Assembly: GCA_021797855.1 (NCBI GenBank)
Contig: JAJZYX010000004.1
Coordinates: forward strand, 1-64,000
Length of the DNA stretch: 64,000 bases
Source: Thermoplasmata archaeon
Lineage (GTDB): Archaea > Thermoplasmatota > Thermoplasmata > Thermoplasmatales > GCA-001856825
Direction: 5' to 3'
A program made the translations under genes and the position numbers. This document shows, piece by piece, positions 32,780 to 41,252 of the stretch. Below the pieces are notes generated by a model that saw only the letters and a program-made list of their open reading frames with translations, had not been told where the DNA came from and did not search any database. The number at the start of each line of letters is the position of its first letter. Within the stretch, counting starts at the first letter, position 1.

Positions 32780-33703
32780 TTGTATTGCAGGAAGTGCGGC
32801 TCCCAGATTCCGGACGATTCAGACTTTTGCCCGAAATGCGGTGCACCTCAGAAGGTAGGGTCTGGCCAAGCTCAGTCCGGCGAGAAACCACAGGACCAGG
32901 AAGAAGTTCTCAAGGAAATGAAATGCCCCAACTGCGGTGCTCCTCTGAATCCTGCATCCGGCGAAGCGATGGTAGTGTGCAGCTACTGCGGTACATCAAT
33001 ATCCCTAGGCTCGCTCGGATGGACCAAGGTCGAGAAACACTTCATTCTTGACATAAAGGTACAGATGAGGGATCAGGCAGAGCAGATTGCAAAGGAGTTC
33101 CTGGACAGCAGCATCTTTCACAGACATCTGTTCGAGAAAAGCGAGCTGAAGAAATCGGAGTTGAATTATCTCCCCTACTGGATAATTGACGCTGGATACT
33201 CCGCCCAATATCAGTACAAGAGGGAACAGGTAAACCCAGGTGGGTTTGTTGCAGTTGGAATGGGAGGAAGGGGAGGCTTCGGGGGGCCCACTGTCAACAT
33301 CCAAACTATCGTTGAATCCGGATCGGACGTGAATGAGGTAAGCTACCCGGTTATAGCAATAGAGAACATGAACCAGTACCAACCTCCTGATTATGTGTTC
33401 AACCTCGCTGCAAAGAGACCCATAGGACAGACCGACATGAACGGTCCGGTGAAACTGCTGAACGGCACGATGGGGGAAGAAAAGGCGAGAATGGAAGGTA
33501 AAATAAGAATTCAGCAGTGGGAAATCAGAAAATTACAGAGGACAGTGAGAGGATTCCTGTCAGCAAGCGTTACGGTTGACTTGGCGGATATGTATCTGGT
33601 GCACATCCCGATCTGGTCTCTCCAATTTCAGCACAAGGACCAGACGATATTCCTCCTGATCGATGCACACAATGCAAGGGTAATGGAAGAAACGAAGTCC
33701 TAA
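32780..33703 (+). CDS. Zinc-ribbon protein of the SPFH operon (YdjG-like)
   Basis: A 307-residue protein. Zinc ribbon 1 (CRKCG...CPKCG, residues 3-21) is followed by a linker and zinc ribbon 2 (CPNCGAPLNPASG, then VVCSYCGTSI, about 49-75), then a beta-rich domain of about 225 residues with a Gly-rich loop (VGMGGRGGFGG). TTG at 32,780 is chosen because AAAGGTGG lies just ahead and no other start fits before the first CxxC. It sits two bases after the SPFH gene's stop. The domain set resembles bacterial YdjG/YdjH-type partners of SPFH/virion-core proteins. Confidence 0.72.
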   Translation: MYCRKCGSQIPDDSDFCPKCGAPQKVGSGQAQSGEKPQDQEEVLKEMKCPNCGAPLNPASGEAMVVCSYCGTSISLGSLGWTKVEKHFILDIKVQMRDQAEQIAKEFLDSSIFHRHLFEKSELKKSELNYLPYWIIDAGYSAQYQYKREQVNPGGFVAVGMGGRGGFGGPTVNIQTIVESGSDVNEVSYPVIAIENMNQYQPPDYVFNLAAKRPIGQTDMNGPVKLLNGTMGEEKARMEGKIRIQQWEIRKLQRTVRGFLSASVTVDLADMYLVHIPIWSLQFQHKDQTIFLLIDAHNARVMEETKS

Positions 33704-33879
33704 AGGCGGAAAGCAGAACGACCCATAGGTAATGGAGAAATCTTCATCCCATGTGCGTGTGCCCTCAATCAATATTTTAGTAATCTTTCCCTAACCTCCC
33801 AGGCAAATGCGAGACCTGTCGTTTAAAAGTTTCACGTTTCGATTGAATTGTCTTTAATTTACAGTTACGCTAGAACATA

Positions 33880-33894
33880 CGGAATAATATTCCG
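33880..33894. promoter_or_regulatory. Perfect inverted repeat before the M61 peptidase gene
   Basis: CGGAATAATATTCCG has 7-bp arms around one base and lies about 92 nt before the peptidase start, upstream of a TATATT at 33,926-33,931. A candidate operator. The rest of the 33,704-33,985 gap shows no coding. Confidence 0.35.
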
Positions 33895-33985
33895 AACTTC
33901 CCCTGTACAACAGCATAAATCTTCCATATATTGGACATTCGATGAGGGAGAGCAATCTTTTTTTGGAATGTAAGTTTAACATGCT

Positions 33986-35695
33986 ATGCCGGTTAGATTT
34001 GTCTTGGACCTGTCTGAGGCTCATACTGGGATTGTGAACGTCCACATGGAGTTCCCTTCCTCTGGTAAGGAAGAGGTTGTGATGCCTGTCTGGACCCCGG
34101 GTTCTTACCTCGTCAGAGACTTCTCCAGGCATGTATCGGGAATCAGAGCTGATGGCAAGATAGAGCAGATTTCAAAGAACAGGTGGTCGGTCCTATCGAA
34201 GGGGGATACGGCAATCGTTGACTACCAGGTTTTCTGTGACGAGTTAACTGTCGATACGCCATATTCGAACGGTTCATTCGTCCTCATTAACGGAGCGGGC
34301 ATATTCTTCTATCCTGAGGGGAAGAAAGACTGCGAATATAACGTGAAAATAAGGAACTACGGGAAATGGAAGATAGCCACAGGAATGCCCGAGAAAGGTG
34401 GTGTATATGTCGCAGAGGACTACGACCACCTTGTGGACTGTCCGTTTCTTATCGGCGATCTCCAAATGATGGAATTTTCTGTAAAAGGCAAGAAGCACAC
34501 AATAGCGTGGCAGGGGAAAATGATTAGGGAGAAGAGCAGAATAACCGACGACTTCAGGAGGATAGTTGAAGCAGAGGGGAGGATATTCGGGGAATTGCCG
34601 TACGACAGGTACGTCTTTCTCATCATGTCTGTCCCAGATGAGTACTACGGAGGACTGGAGCACAAGAACAGCACCGCAATTCTCACACCCGATTACAAGC
34701 TCATCGAGGACTATGACTACAAGCTTTTCCTGACAACGGTCTCCCATGAATTTTTCCACACATGGAATGTCAAGAGGATAAGGCCCAAGGAGCTGGGACC
34801 CTTTGATTATACGAGGGAGGTATACACCAATCTACTCTGGCTGAGTGAAGGTTTCACGTCTTATTACGAATGGGTCGTCCTCTGGAGGGCAGGGTTGGTA
34901 AAGGAGGATGAGTACATCTCACACATAACGAAGATGATAGACTACTACAGGATGCAGCCAGGTCATATCCTACCAGCGGACCTGTCGTCTTTTACCACCT
35001 GGATAAAGCTGTACAAACCTGACGGGAACTCAATAAATTCCTACGTCTCTTATTACCTGAAGGGGGAGTTGATCGCCTTCGCACTAAACAGCGAGATAAT
35101 CAGGAAGACCGGAGGAAAGAGATCGCTTGATGATGTTTTCCGGGAGCTGTTCGAGGAGTTCAAGAAGACCGGCAGGGGCATAGATAAGGAGGACCTGATA
35201 GCAAAGGTGGATGGGCTAATCGGGGAAGAGGCAGGCAGACTTGTCAAAAGACTTTCAGAGACAACGGAGGAGATAAATTTCGATGGGTACCTGCGGCAAA
35301 TGGGCTACAGGGTAAGCAGGAAATACGCAGAAAAGAGAACAAGTCCAAGAGCGTTCCTGGGGATGTTCGTATCGACCGAAGCTGGAAAAGTCGCTGTCAG
35401 GAGCGTGATAAAGGGTTATCCTGCCCACAAGGCCGGAATCCTGCCCGGGGACGAGCTCGTAGCAATAAATGGCGAAAGATTCACCGATACATTCACGAGG
35501 ATTCTGGCTAAGGAGCTCAGGTCAGCAAAGGTCGATTCCCTAAAGCACCTGAAGCCGGGTGATGATGTGGAACTTTACGTCTTCAGGAAGAACAACCTCC
35601 ATTACTTCAGGATGAAGGCCAGTGAGGAACCGAAGGAAACTGTAGCAGTTAAGGGGAGGAGCACTAAAATAAAGTCAAAGATGCTTTCAGGATAG
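33986..35695 (+). CDS. M61-family metallopeptidase (glycyl aminopeptidase-like) with PDZ domain
   Basis: A 569-residue protein. The N-terminal beta domain (1-160) is followed by the catalytic domain with SHEFFHTWNVKRIRP (zinc HExxH near residue 253, seen as HEFFH) and the third ligand Glu in LWLSEGFTSYYE (about 292). A PDZ domain (about 445-540, RAFLGMF...GYPAHKAGILPGDELVAINGE) ends the protein. No signal peptide, so it is probably cytosolic and trims peptides from the N-terminus, downstream of the proteasome. Its 3' end overlaps the opposite-strand UDG gene by nine bases. Confidence 0.93.
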   Translation: MPVRFVLDLSEAHTGIVNVHMEFPSSGKEEVVMPVWTPGSYLVRDFSRHVSGIRADGKIEQISKNRWSVLSKGDTAIVDYQVFCDELTVDTPYSNGSFVLINGAGIFFYPEGKKDCEYNVKIRNYGKWKIATGMPEKGGVYVAEDYDHLVDCPFLIGDLQMMEFSVKGKKHTIAWQGKMIREKSRITDDFRRIVEAEGRIFGELPYDRYVFLIMSVPDEYYGGLEHKNSTAILTPDYKLIEDYDYKLFLTTVSHEFFHTWNVKRIRPKELGPFDYTREVYTNLLWLSEGFTSYYEWVVLWRAGLVKEDEYISHITKMIDYYRMQPGHILPADLSSFTTWIKLYKPDGNSINSYVSYYLKGELIAFALNSEIIRKTGGKRSLDDVFRELFEEFKKTGRGIDKEDLIAKVDGLIGEEAGRLVKRLSETTEEINFDGYLRQMGYRVSRKYAEKRTSPRAFLGMFVSTEAGKVAVRSVIKGYPAHKAGILPGDELVAINGERFTDTFTRILAKELRSAKVDSLKHLKPGDDVELYVFRKNNLHYFRMKASEEPKETVAVKGRSTKIKSKMLSG

Positions 35696-36364
35696 GAATT
35701 TATCCCTAATCTCTGAAAGAACGTTCACAAACCTAACCTTTGTCAATCTGCCGGTGTTGACGTTTCTCGGGCTGGGGTGGTAGGAAGCGTACAACCATAC
35801 GCCCCCTAACCTGTATGCAGCGCCATGCTTGAAGACCAGTCCTGAAACGTCATAACCCTTGCTCTTATAATAGGCTTTACAGATATCAAAAGCAATCTTC
35901 CCCAGGGTCAGAATGACCTTCAGATTCTTCATGTGCTCAATTTCAAACTCCCGATAGTCGCTGCAGTTCGAGAGCTCCTGACGTGTCGGCTTGTCGCTGG
36001 GCGGAACGCACTTGAGGACAGCCGTAATGTAGAGGTCTTCGAGTCTGAGGCCGTCGTCCTTTGACACGGAATCTGGCTTATTTGACAGGCCTACATCGTA
36101 CAGGCAAGAGAAAAGGAAAGAGGCGCTCTTGTCCCCTGTGAATACCCGCCCCGTCCTATTCCCTCCGGTTGCGGCTGGAGCCAGGCCTAGTATCAGGAGC
36201 CTGGAATCGATGTTTCCAAATCCTGGAACTGGCCTGCTCCAGAAGCTTTCCCCCAGAAACCTGGAATTTCTCTTCGCCACTGCAACCCTGAACTTGACTA
36301 GTCTCGGGCATCTCCTGCATCTCACCAGTTTTGAATTCATCTCCTCCAGAGATTTGAAACTCAT
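35687..36364 (-). CDS. Uracil-DNA glycosylase, family 5 (UDGb)
   Basis: A 225-residue DNA repair enzyme. CRRCPRL (16-22) and later VLKCVPP and NCSDY supply four Cys for a 4Fe-4S cluster. Motif A is GLAPAATGGNRTGRVFTGD, motif B is YHPSPRNVNTGRLT, matching family 5, which lacks the polar catalytic residue of families 1 and 4. It removes uracil, hypoxanthine and related lesions, useful in a hot acidic habitat. ATGA overlap with the upstream phosphatase gene. Confidence 0.92.
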   Translation of the reverse strand: MSFKSLEEMNSKLVRCRRCPRLVKFRVAVAKRNSRFLGESFWSRPVPGFGNIDSRLLILGLAPAATGGNRTGRVFTGDKSASFLFSCLYDVGLSNKPDSVSKDDGLRLEDLYITAVLKCVPPSDKPTRQELSNCSDYREFEIEHMKNLKVILTLGKIAFDICKAYYKSKGYDVSGLVFKHGAAYRLGGVWLYASYHPSPRNVNTGRLTKVRFVNVLSEIRDKFLS

Positions 36365-37110
36365 AATCCCTTCCTGAACATTTCGTTCTGTTTCTTAAGC
36401 AGGGTCTCCAGAAAAGCTCTCATCATTGAAGGGGTTGGTAGCCTGTATCTTGCTGCAGTCTCCCCATCCCCTACCTTTATCGTCACATGTTTTGACAGTT
36501 TCTCGAAAGCCTCCTCGTCTGTCCTGTCATCCCCAGCGAATAATACGAGGTCTTCAGTTCCGATGAGTTTCAACATAGCAGTCCCCTTATTCACACCCTT
36601 CACCCTGAGTTCGTAAACAAACTTTCCGCTATATAATTCAAACCCGTCCTCCCGTATGTTGGATATAACATATTCAAGATCGTCAAGTCTGTTCCTTGCC
36701 ACGTTATAGTAATGGAACTGCAATCCACCCCTCTTGTCTATGATACGCAAGCCAGGGAATTCCTCTTCAAGATAGGAATATTTATTTGCCATTTTCCGTG
36801 TTTCCTTCCTGTAATAGTCAAAACCCTCTATGAAACTCTTCTCTCCGTCCTCACTCATCCGTTCAGAGCCGTGCATTGCGATGATATTGAATCCCTTCCC
36901 AATCAAGGAGACGAACCCGTCAAGGTCTCGCCCTGTCACAAGGTAGAGGGGCAATCTCGATTTCAGCGCAACCAGGAGATCAATCAGACCCCTGTCCGGA
37001 ATCGCAAGTTCTGGCTGTGATGTTATGTCCACGAGAGTTCCATCGTAGTCCAGGAACATCTTTGTAAGTCCACCCCTTTCCTTGATATCTCTCAATATAT
37101 CCTCAAGCAT
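36361..37110 (-). CDS. otsB: Trehalose-6-phosphate phosphatase (HAD family, OtsB)
   Basis: A 249-residue HAD phosphatase. Motif I is FLDYDGTLVDI (DxDGT; about 19-29), motif II VTGRDLDGF, Lys in VKGVNKGTAMLKLIG, and motif IV FAGDDRTDEEAF, all as in OtsB, which dephosphorylates trehalose-6-phosphate to trehalose. No trehalose-phosphate synthase gene is near, so other sugar-phosphate substrates remain possible. Starts at ATG 37,110; 101 bases separate it from the helicase gene. Confidence 0.88.
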   Translation of the reverse strand: MLEDILRDIKERGGLTKMFLDYDGTLVDITSQPELAIPDRGLIDLLVALKSRLPLYLVTGRDLDGFVSLIGKGFNIIAMHGSERMSEDGEKSFIEGFDYYRKETRKMANKYSYLEEEFPGLRIIDKRGGLQFHYYNVARNRLDDLEYVISNIREDGFELYSGKFVYELRVKGVNKGTAMLKLIGTEDLVLFAGDDRTDEEAFEKLSKHVTIKVGDGETAARYRLPTPSMMRAFLETLLKKQNEMFRKGL

Positions 37111-37211
37111 CGTAGCATTCCTGTGTAGTATTCCCCGAGTAATTGGATAATTGCTAATTTACCTTTCCGAAGGCTCCGTCATCAAGCACTATGTCCCGAC
37201 ATAAGGGAGAA

Positions 37212-38726
37212 TCAGGACTGATCGAAGGAATCGAATGTAGTCTGTATATTCCTACTTCCCCCTCCCTTCAGAATGTTCTTCATCTTCTTCTCCTTCCTTC
37301 CTGCGGAATAGTAGTAGGAAAAGTCCCTGGTGTTCTCCATTGTCAGGACGTATACCTTGCCCCTCCCAAACCTCCCAGTCCTCCCCCTCCTCTGAATAGA
37401 TCTCACCTCACTCGCCACAGGCTCGTGAAAAATGACTGTGTCAGCAGAAGGAACGTCAAGTCCCTCCTCGCCCACCTGTGTTGCCACAAGAACCTTTATC
37501 TTTCCTTCCCTGAAGAGTTGGAGTGTCGTAGTCTGCTCCTTCTGGCTCATCCCCTTGCCTTCCTTTCCGGAACTCTGTCCAATGAATTTCTCGCAGGAGA
37601 ACCCCTCGCCCCTCAGTATTTCGGAGAGAATGTTGGCCGTTATCCTGTAATGGCAGAACACAATAGCCTTTTCATAGCTTCTTCCCCTCAGTATTTCTAT
37701 TATCTTGGAAATTTTTGGCGTATGCTTGTCCAGTGGTTGTTTTAATAGGGACTCAACCCTCTCCTCTATGTAGGAGATCCTCTTGTCCGCCATGATCTTT
37801 TTCGCATTGCCACCTTTCTTCTTCATTTCCTCAAGGTATGCCTGAAAAGGCAAAATGCCCTGCGTTTCTGCAAACTCAAGAAGGTAGTCTATGAGTATTG
37901 CGTGGGTCCTGATCCTCAGGGCCGAATATAGATACCTGTTTCCCCTCCTGATCTCACTGAAAATGTAGTCACCCAAATCTATGAGTTCCTTTCTAGAGTG
38001 ACCTTGAAGCCGCAAGGAGAACGATTCCAATTTCCTCACCATCTCGCCAAGCATCTCTCTCAGAACACCTATAATTTCAGCGACTCCATCCGGAGTAGGT
38101 ATCCTGACCTGTTCAATCTCTATCCCCTTTATGTAAGCTACCACGTCAGGGGAGTTTTCATCCCTGACCTCAAGTTCGACAATCTTGAGATTCTTGATAA
38201 TCTCTTCAATCTTTTCCCTATCCCCTCCGGGGGAAGCAGTTGTTGCGATGATCCTTGATTCCCGGAAAAATTCAGCGATCTCCACATAGGAATAATTCCC
38301 TATGGCCCTGTGCGCTTCATCGAATATCACGACCTTCACATCATTCTTTATGTCTTCAAGAAGTGAGAAATCGTTACTTATCACCTGTGGAGTGGAAACA
38401 ATGACCCTTGCACTCTGATACCTCTCCCTCCTTTCCTTTTTCTTCGTCTCCCCCGTAACCTCTACAATCTCAGCCTCGTCCAACGTAAGCAACTTCCTAA
38501 GGTTGGTGGCATGCTGGTGAACAAGTGGCCTGGTGGGGGCAAGAAATATGCCTTTTCCACCATCACGGATTAGGATTGAGAGGGCAATGATCGCTATGAT
38601 CGTCTTGCCGAGGGCTGTTGGTATGACCACCAAAGTATTCTTTTCAACTGCCTTGAGCGCAATGCTCTCTTGATATTCCCTGAACTCTATCAGGTCATCC
38701 CTGAGGAGTTCAGAATATTTTGGCAC
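37212..38726 (-). CDS. hef: Hef-type helicase without nuclease domain
   Basis: A 504-residue superfamily 2 helicase related to Hef/FANCM. Walker A is PTALGKT (36-42), DEAH lies in VVIFDEAHRAIGNYSYVE, motif III TTASPGG, motif VI QRRGRTGRFG. An inserted helical domain (about 210-330) is typical of Hef. The ERCC4/XPF nuclease and HhH domains of full-length Hef are absent; the protein ends just after the helicase with RNIQTTFDSFDQS, which resembles a PCNA-binding peptide (QxxhxxaF-like). It probably remodels stalled replication forks. Confidence 0.9.
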   Translation of the reverse strand: MPKYSELLRDDLIEFREYQESIALKAVEKNTLVVIPTALGKTIIAIIALSILIRDGGKGIFLAPTRPLVHQHATNLRKLLTLDEAEIVEVTGETKKKERRERYQSARVIVSTPQVISNDFSLLEDIKNDVKVVIFDEAHRAIGNYSYVEIAEFFRESRIIATTASPGGDREKIEEIIKNLKIVELEVRDENSPDVVAYIKGIEIEQVRIPTPDGVAEIIGVLREMLGEMVRKLESFSLRLQGHSRKELIDLGDYIFSEIRRGNRYLYSALRIRTHAILIDYLLEFAETQGILPFQAYLEEMKKKGGNAKKIMADKRISYIEERVESLLKQPLDKHTPKISKIIEILRGRSYEKAIVFCHYRITANILSEILRGEGFSCEKFIGQSSGKEGKGMSQKEQTTTLQLFREGKIKVLVATQVGEEGLDVPSADTVIFHEPVASEVRSIQRRGRTGRFGRGKVYVLTMENTRDFSYYYSAGRKEKKMKNILKGGGSRNIQTTFDSFDQS

Positions 38727-38811
38727 GATGGTTAATCACTGAATGGCTTTAACTTTAACCAAAGAGTACCAAGGTTTTATTTCTATAAAAATCTCTATAT
38801 TTTTAAAAAAG

Positions 38812-38820
38812 GTTTATTTA
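38812..38820 (+). promoter_or_regulatory. TATA-like box of the glycosyltransferase gene
   Basis: GTTTATTTA is centred 27 nt before GTG at 38,843. On the other strand GGTTAAAGTTAAAG (38,746-38,759) is in position for the divergent hef gene. Confidence 0.45.
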
Positions 38821-38842
38821 CGCGTTTCACATACACACTGCA

Positions 38843-40084
38843 GTGCTACCGATCTACAGGGATGTCCTATTAGTCTCGATTCTCACGACGATAATCTATC
38901 TCCTCTACTATTCTGTCAATACCTATTACCTCACCAGGCACGAATCCGTCACTAAGCCCGAATTGAATGTGGATTTAGAGGAGGTAACGGTCGTTGTCCC
39001 GGTCTACAATGAAAAGGTCGACGTATTTGAGAAGGTCGTAGCAGCCATAAAGGAGCAGAACGTTAGGTTCGTCGTAGTGGGGGATTCCAGCAATGAGCCC
39101 TACAGGTCGATCGTGGAGAGGAACGGTGGCACCTTCGTTTATCTTCAAAACCGCAGCGGGAAGCGGATAGCAATTTCTGAAGGGATGCAGCGTGTAACCA
39201 CCAAGTTTGTGCTGTTCGTTGACAGCGACACCACCCTCCCCCCTGACACGGTTGTAAAGATGCTGGGGCACTTTGACGAAAACGTTGGAGGGGTTGGGGC
39301 GAATGTTTCAGTGAGAAGGTCACCATCTGGAGCATCCTATAGCGCTGAATTCCTGGAGAGGACAAGGGAGGTCATACTGAAGGCTATGGCTGCTAACGGA
39401 GGGAGCGTTATGGTTATAGACGGCAAGTGTGCGATGTATAGGACGGAATTGGTGAAGCCCCTGCTGATATCCGATGAATTCAGAAACTACAGGGTGGCCG
39501 GAAGGGTCGCAACGATGGGGGACGATCAGCAGCTTACTGCTTACATCATAAGGAATGGCTATAAGGCAGCCAAGTGTTTTGACGTTACGGTTGAAACAGA
39601 ACCTCCTGAGGATTTCAGGCAGTTCGCAAAGCAGAGTGTCAGATGGGCGAGGAGCTCCTATTATTACTTTATAAAGAATCTGTTCGATGGTACCACATTC
39701 AAGGCTGGGCCTTTCTATGCATTCGAAGCTATAAGTACGTTTGCCCTTCCTGTAATCACGCTAGGTCTCGGTTTTTTCAGGCTGTATCTCAGCATACACA
39801 TTCTGGGAACGTATGCAGGCAACAGTCTTGATACCATTTTAGACCTTCTGGCAAATCCATCAGTCTTGTTTACCAACAGGGTGGACCGTGCACTTCTCCA
39901 TCCGTTTCTTACTCTGATCAGCCTTCCTGGGCCAATAATATTCGGGACTGCCGTGGCCTATAACCTTAGGAAGGAGAGGTTGAGGACACTGGGGTACGGC
40001 GGACTGGCGCTCCTTATAATTTTCTTCACCTCAATATATGGATTTATGACCTGCTGGAAACAGTCGAAGTGGATGACGAGATAG
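38843..40084 (+). CDS. Membrane glycosyltransferase, family 2 (synthase-like)
   Basis: A 413-residue processive-type GT2. One N-terminal helix (about 8-27) precedes the catalytic domain: VTVVVPVYNEK, the metal site LFVDSDTTLPP, GDDQQLTAYI (acid catalyst region) and QSVRWARSSYY (QxxRW), as in hyaluronan, chitin and cellulose synthases. Three to four helices follow (about 290-405). It likely extends a surface polysaccharide or glycan. GTG start, probably leaderless. First gene of the surface-sugar cluster. Confidence 0.88.
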   Translation: MLPIYRDVLLVSILTTIIYLLYYSVNTYYLTRHESVTKPELNVDLEEVTVVVPVYNEKVDVFEKVVAAIKEQNVRFVVVGDSSNEPYRSIVERNGGTFVYLQNRSGKRIAISEGMQRVTTKFVLFVDSDTTLPPDTVVKMLGHFDENVGGVGANVSVRRSPSGASYSAEFLERTREVILKAMAANGGSVMVIDGKCAMYRTELVKPLLISDEFRNYRVAGRVATMGDDQQLTAYIIRNGYKAAKCFDVTVETEPPEDFRQFAKQSVRWARSSYYYFIKNLFDGTTFKAGPFYAFEAISTFALPVITLGLGFFRLYLSIHILGTYAGNSLDTILDLLANPSVLFTNRVDRALLHPFLTLISLPGPIIFGTAVAYNLRKERLRTLGYGGLALLIIFFTSIYGFMTCWKQSKWMTR

Positions 40085-40105
40085 CTATGGATTCTGATAG
40101 AATGA

Positions 40106-40129
40106 TCTGCGCCCCGATTTTAGCGCAGA
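40106..40129. terminator. Hairpin between convergent glycosyltransferase and sugar kinase genes
   Basis: TCTGCGC (40,106-40,112) and GCGCAGA (40,123-40,129) are perfect arms around a 10-base loop. The stem is GC-rich and lies in the 63-bp gap between two convergent stop codons, suggesting a bidirectional terminator. Confidence 0.45.
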
Positions 40130-40147
40130 GAAAGCTAGTGGTGGACT

Positions 40148-41140
40148 TCAATGAGATAGGACTTTCGGTCCCGCTAAATCAAACGAAACCCTGGTAACAA
40201 AGTCAGAATGTTCCATCATAACCTTCTGGACGCTCCATAGGTTATCTGGATCTGCTAGGATGAGAACAAAGCCCTCGGATCCTCCTCCCATCAAGCGGGC
40301 AGCAAGTGCGCCGCTATCCTTTGCCTCCTTTATGAGTCTGTCAACATTAGGATTGCTTATCTTATCCGACAGGGCCTTCTTCAAGCGCCAGCCGTCATCG
40401 ACCAGCGTTGCAAATTTATGGAAATCACTCTCCTTAATCGCCTTCCTCGCCTCTTCCGTATTTCTTTTTATGTCCAACAACCGCTTAATTATGACGGTAG
40501 AACCTTCCTTCAATTTGCTTACCTCTCCCTGCAGCTCGTCGGAGCTGTTGTGGGACGAGCCAGTGTAAACCATCAGGGTCGACTTCTCAATCTGCTGTAC
40601 GATATAAGAACGGTAATCGAAAGCTTCCATGGTGAAATTGCTCCCTGAGAACTCAAAATACTTGAACCCACCAAAGGCGATCGCAAAGGGATCCTGCCAC
40701 CCCAGGGTGGCTCCAAAGAAATTCCTTTCAACATCGTAAGCCTCCTTCGCAAGTTCCTCCCTCATCAATTCCTTTCCGTTCAGGACTTTCTCGATCTGTA
40801 TGAGACCGAGAACAAGTGAGCTTGATGTACCCAACCCGGTTCCAGGAGGGACATCTCCGGATATGCTTATTCTGCCACTGACCACCCCCCGGGCCTTCAG
40901 GAGTGTCGCAATGCCTTCCATGAAACTGTTGTGCACCTTCTTCGAGAAGCTCCAGCTCTTCAGGAGATCCCTCGAGGATATTTCCAGGGGCTGTCCATCA
41001 TCCACGTACTCAAGTCTAATCCCCCTGTCTATGGTTGCATTTATCACTCTTCCCCCGTACATCTCCGGGAAAGGGGGAATATCCGTCCCTCCTCCGGTAA
41101 AACTTATCCGATAAGGGCAGGTGACTGAGATTCTTTTCAT
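40148..41140 (-). CDS. GHMP sugar kinase (heptose-7-phosphate kinase/HddA-like)
   Basis: A 330-residue GHMP kinase. RISFTGGGTDIPPFPEMYGG (11-30) is the substrate motif of the HddA/galactokinase-like group, the ATP loop is GTGLGTSSSLVLGLIQI, and the third motif is ALAARLMGGGSEGFVLIL. It should phosphorylate a sugar or sugar phosphate at C1, preparing it for nucleotide transfer. It fits next to a nucleotidyltransferase and UDP-sulfoquinovose synthase. The sugar (heptose, fucose, galactose) is not fixed by sequence. Promoter-like GGTTATTAAG on the reverse strand at 41,163-41,172. Confidence 0.85.
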   Translation of the reverse strand: MKRISVTCPYRISFTGGGTDIPPFPEMYGGRVINATIDRGIRLEYVDDGQPLEISSRDLLKSWSFSKKVHNSFMEGIATLLKARGVVSGRISISGDVPPGTGLGTSSSLVLGLIQIEKVLNGKELMREELAKEAYDVERNFFGATLGWQDPFAIAFGGFKYFEFSGSNFTMEAFDYRSYIVQQIEKSTLMVYTGSSHNSSDELQGEVSKLKEGSTVIIKRLLDIKRNTEEARKAIKESDFHKFATLVDDGWRLKKALSDKISNPNVDRLIKEAKDSGALAARLMGGGSEGFVLILADPDNLWSVQKVMMEHSDFVTRVSFDLAGPKVLSH

Positions 41141-41252
41141 TGTCTAAGAGTAAATAAAAATTTCTTAATAACCATGATGCAGGTTGCGGAGAAGGAACGG
41201 AAAAATGAAGGATGAAGTCAAAGTTAAAATCGTTCATCCACCTCCCTGAGAT

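Noticed and set aside
32285-32891. Antisense open frames over the zinc-ribbon genes
   Set aside because: They arise from the codon pattern of the Cys/Gly-rich repeats on the other strand.
37191-37745. 184-codon open frame antisense to the Hef helicase
   Set aside because: Pure shadow of the helicase gene; composition rich in Leu/Ser/Pro without a domain.
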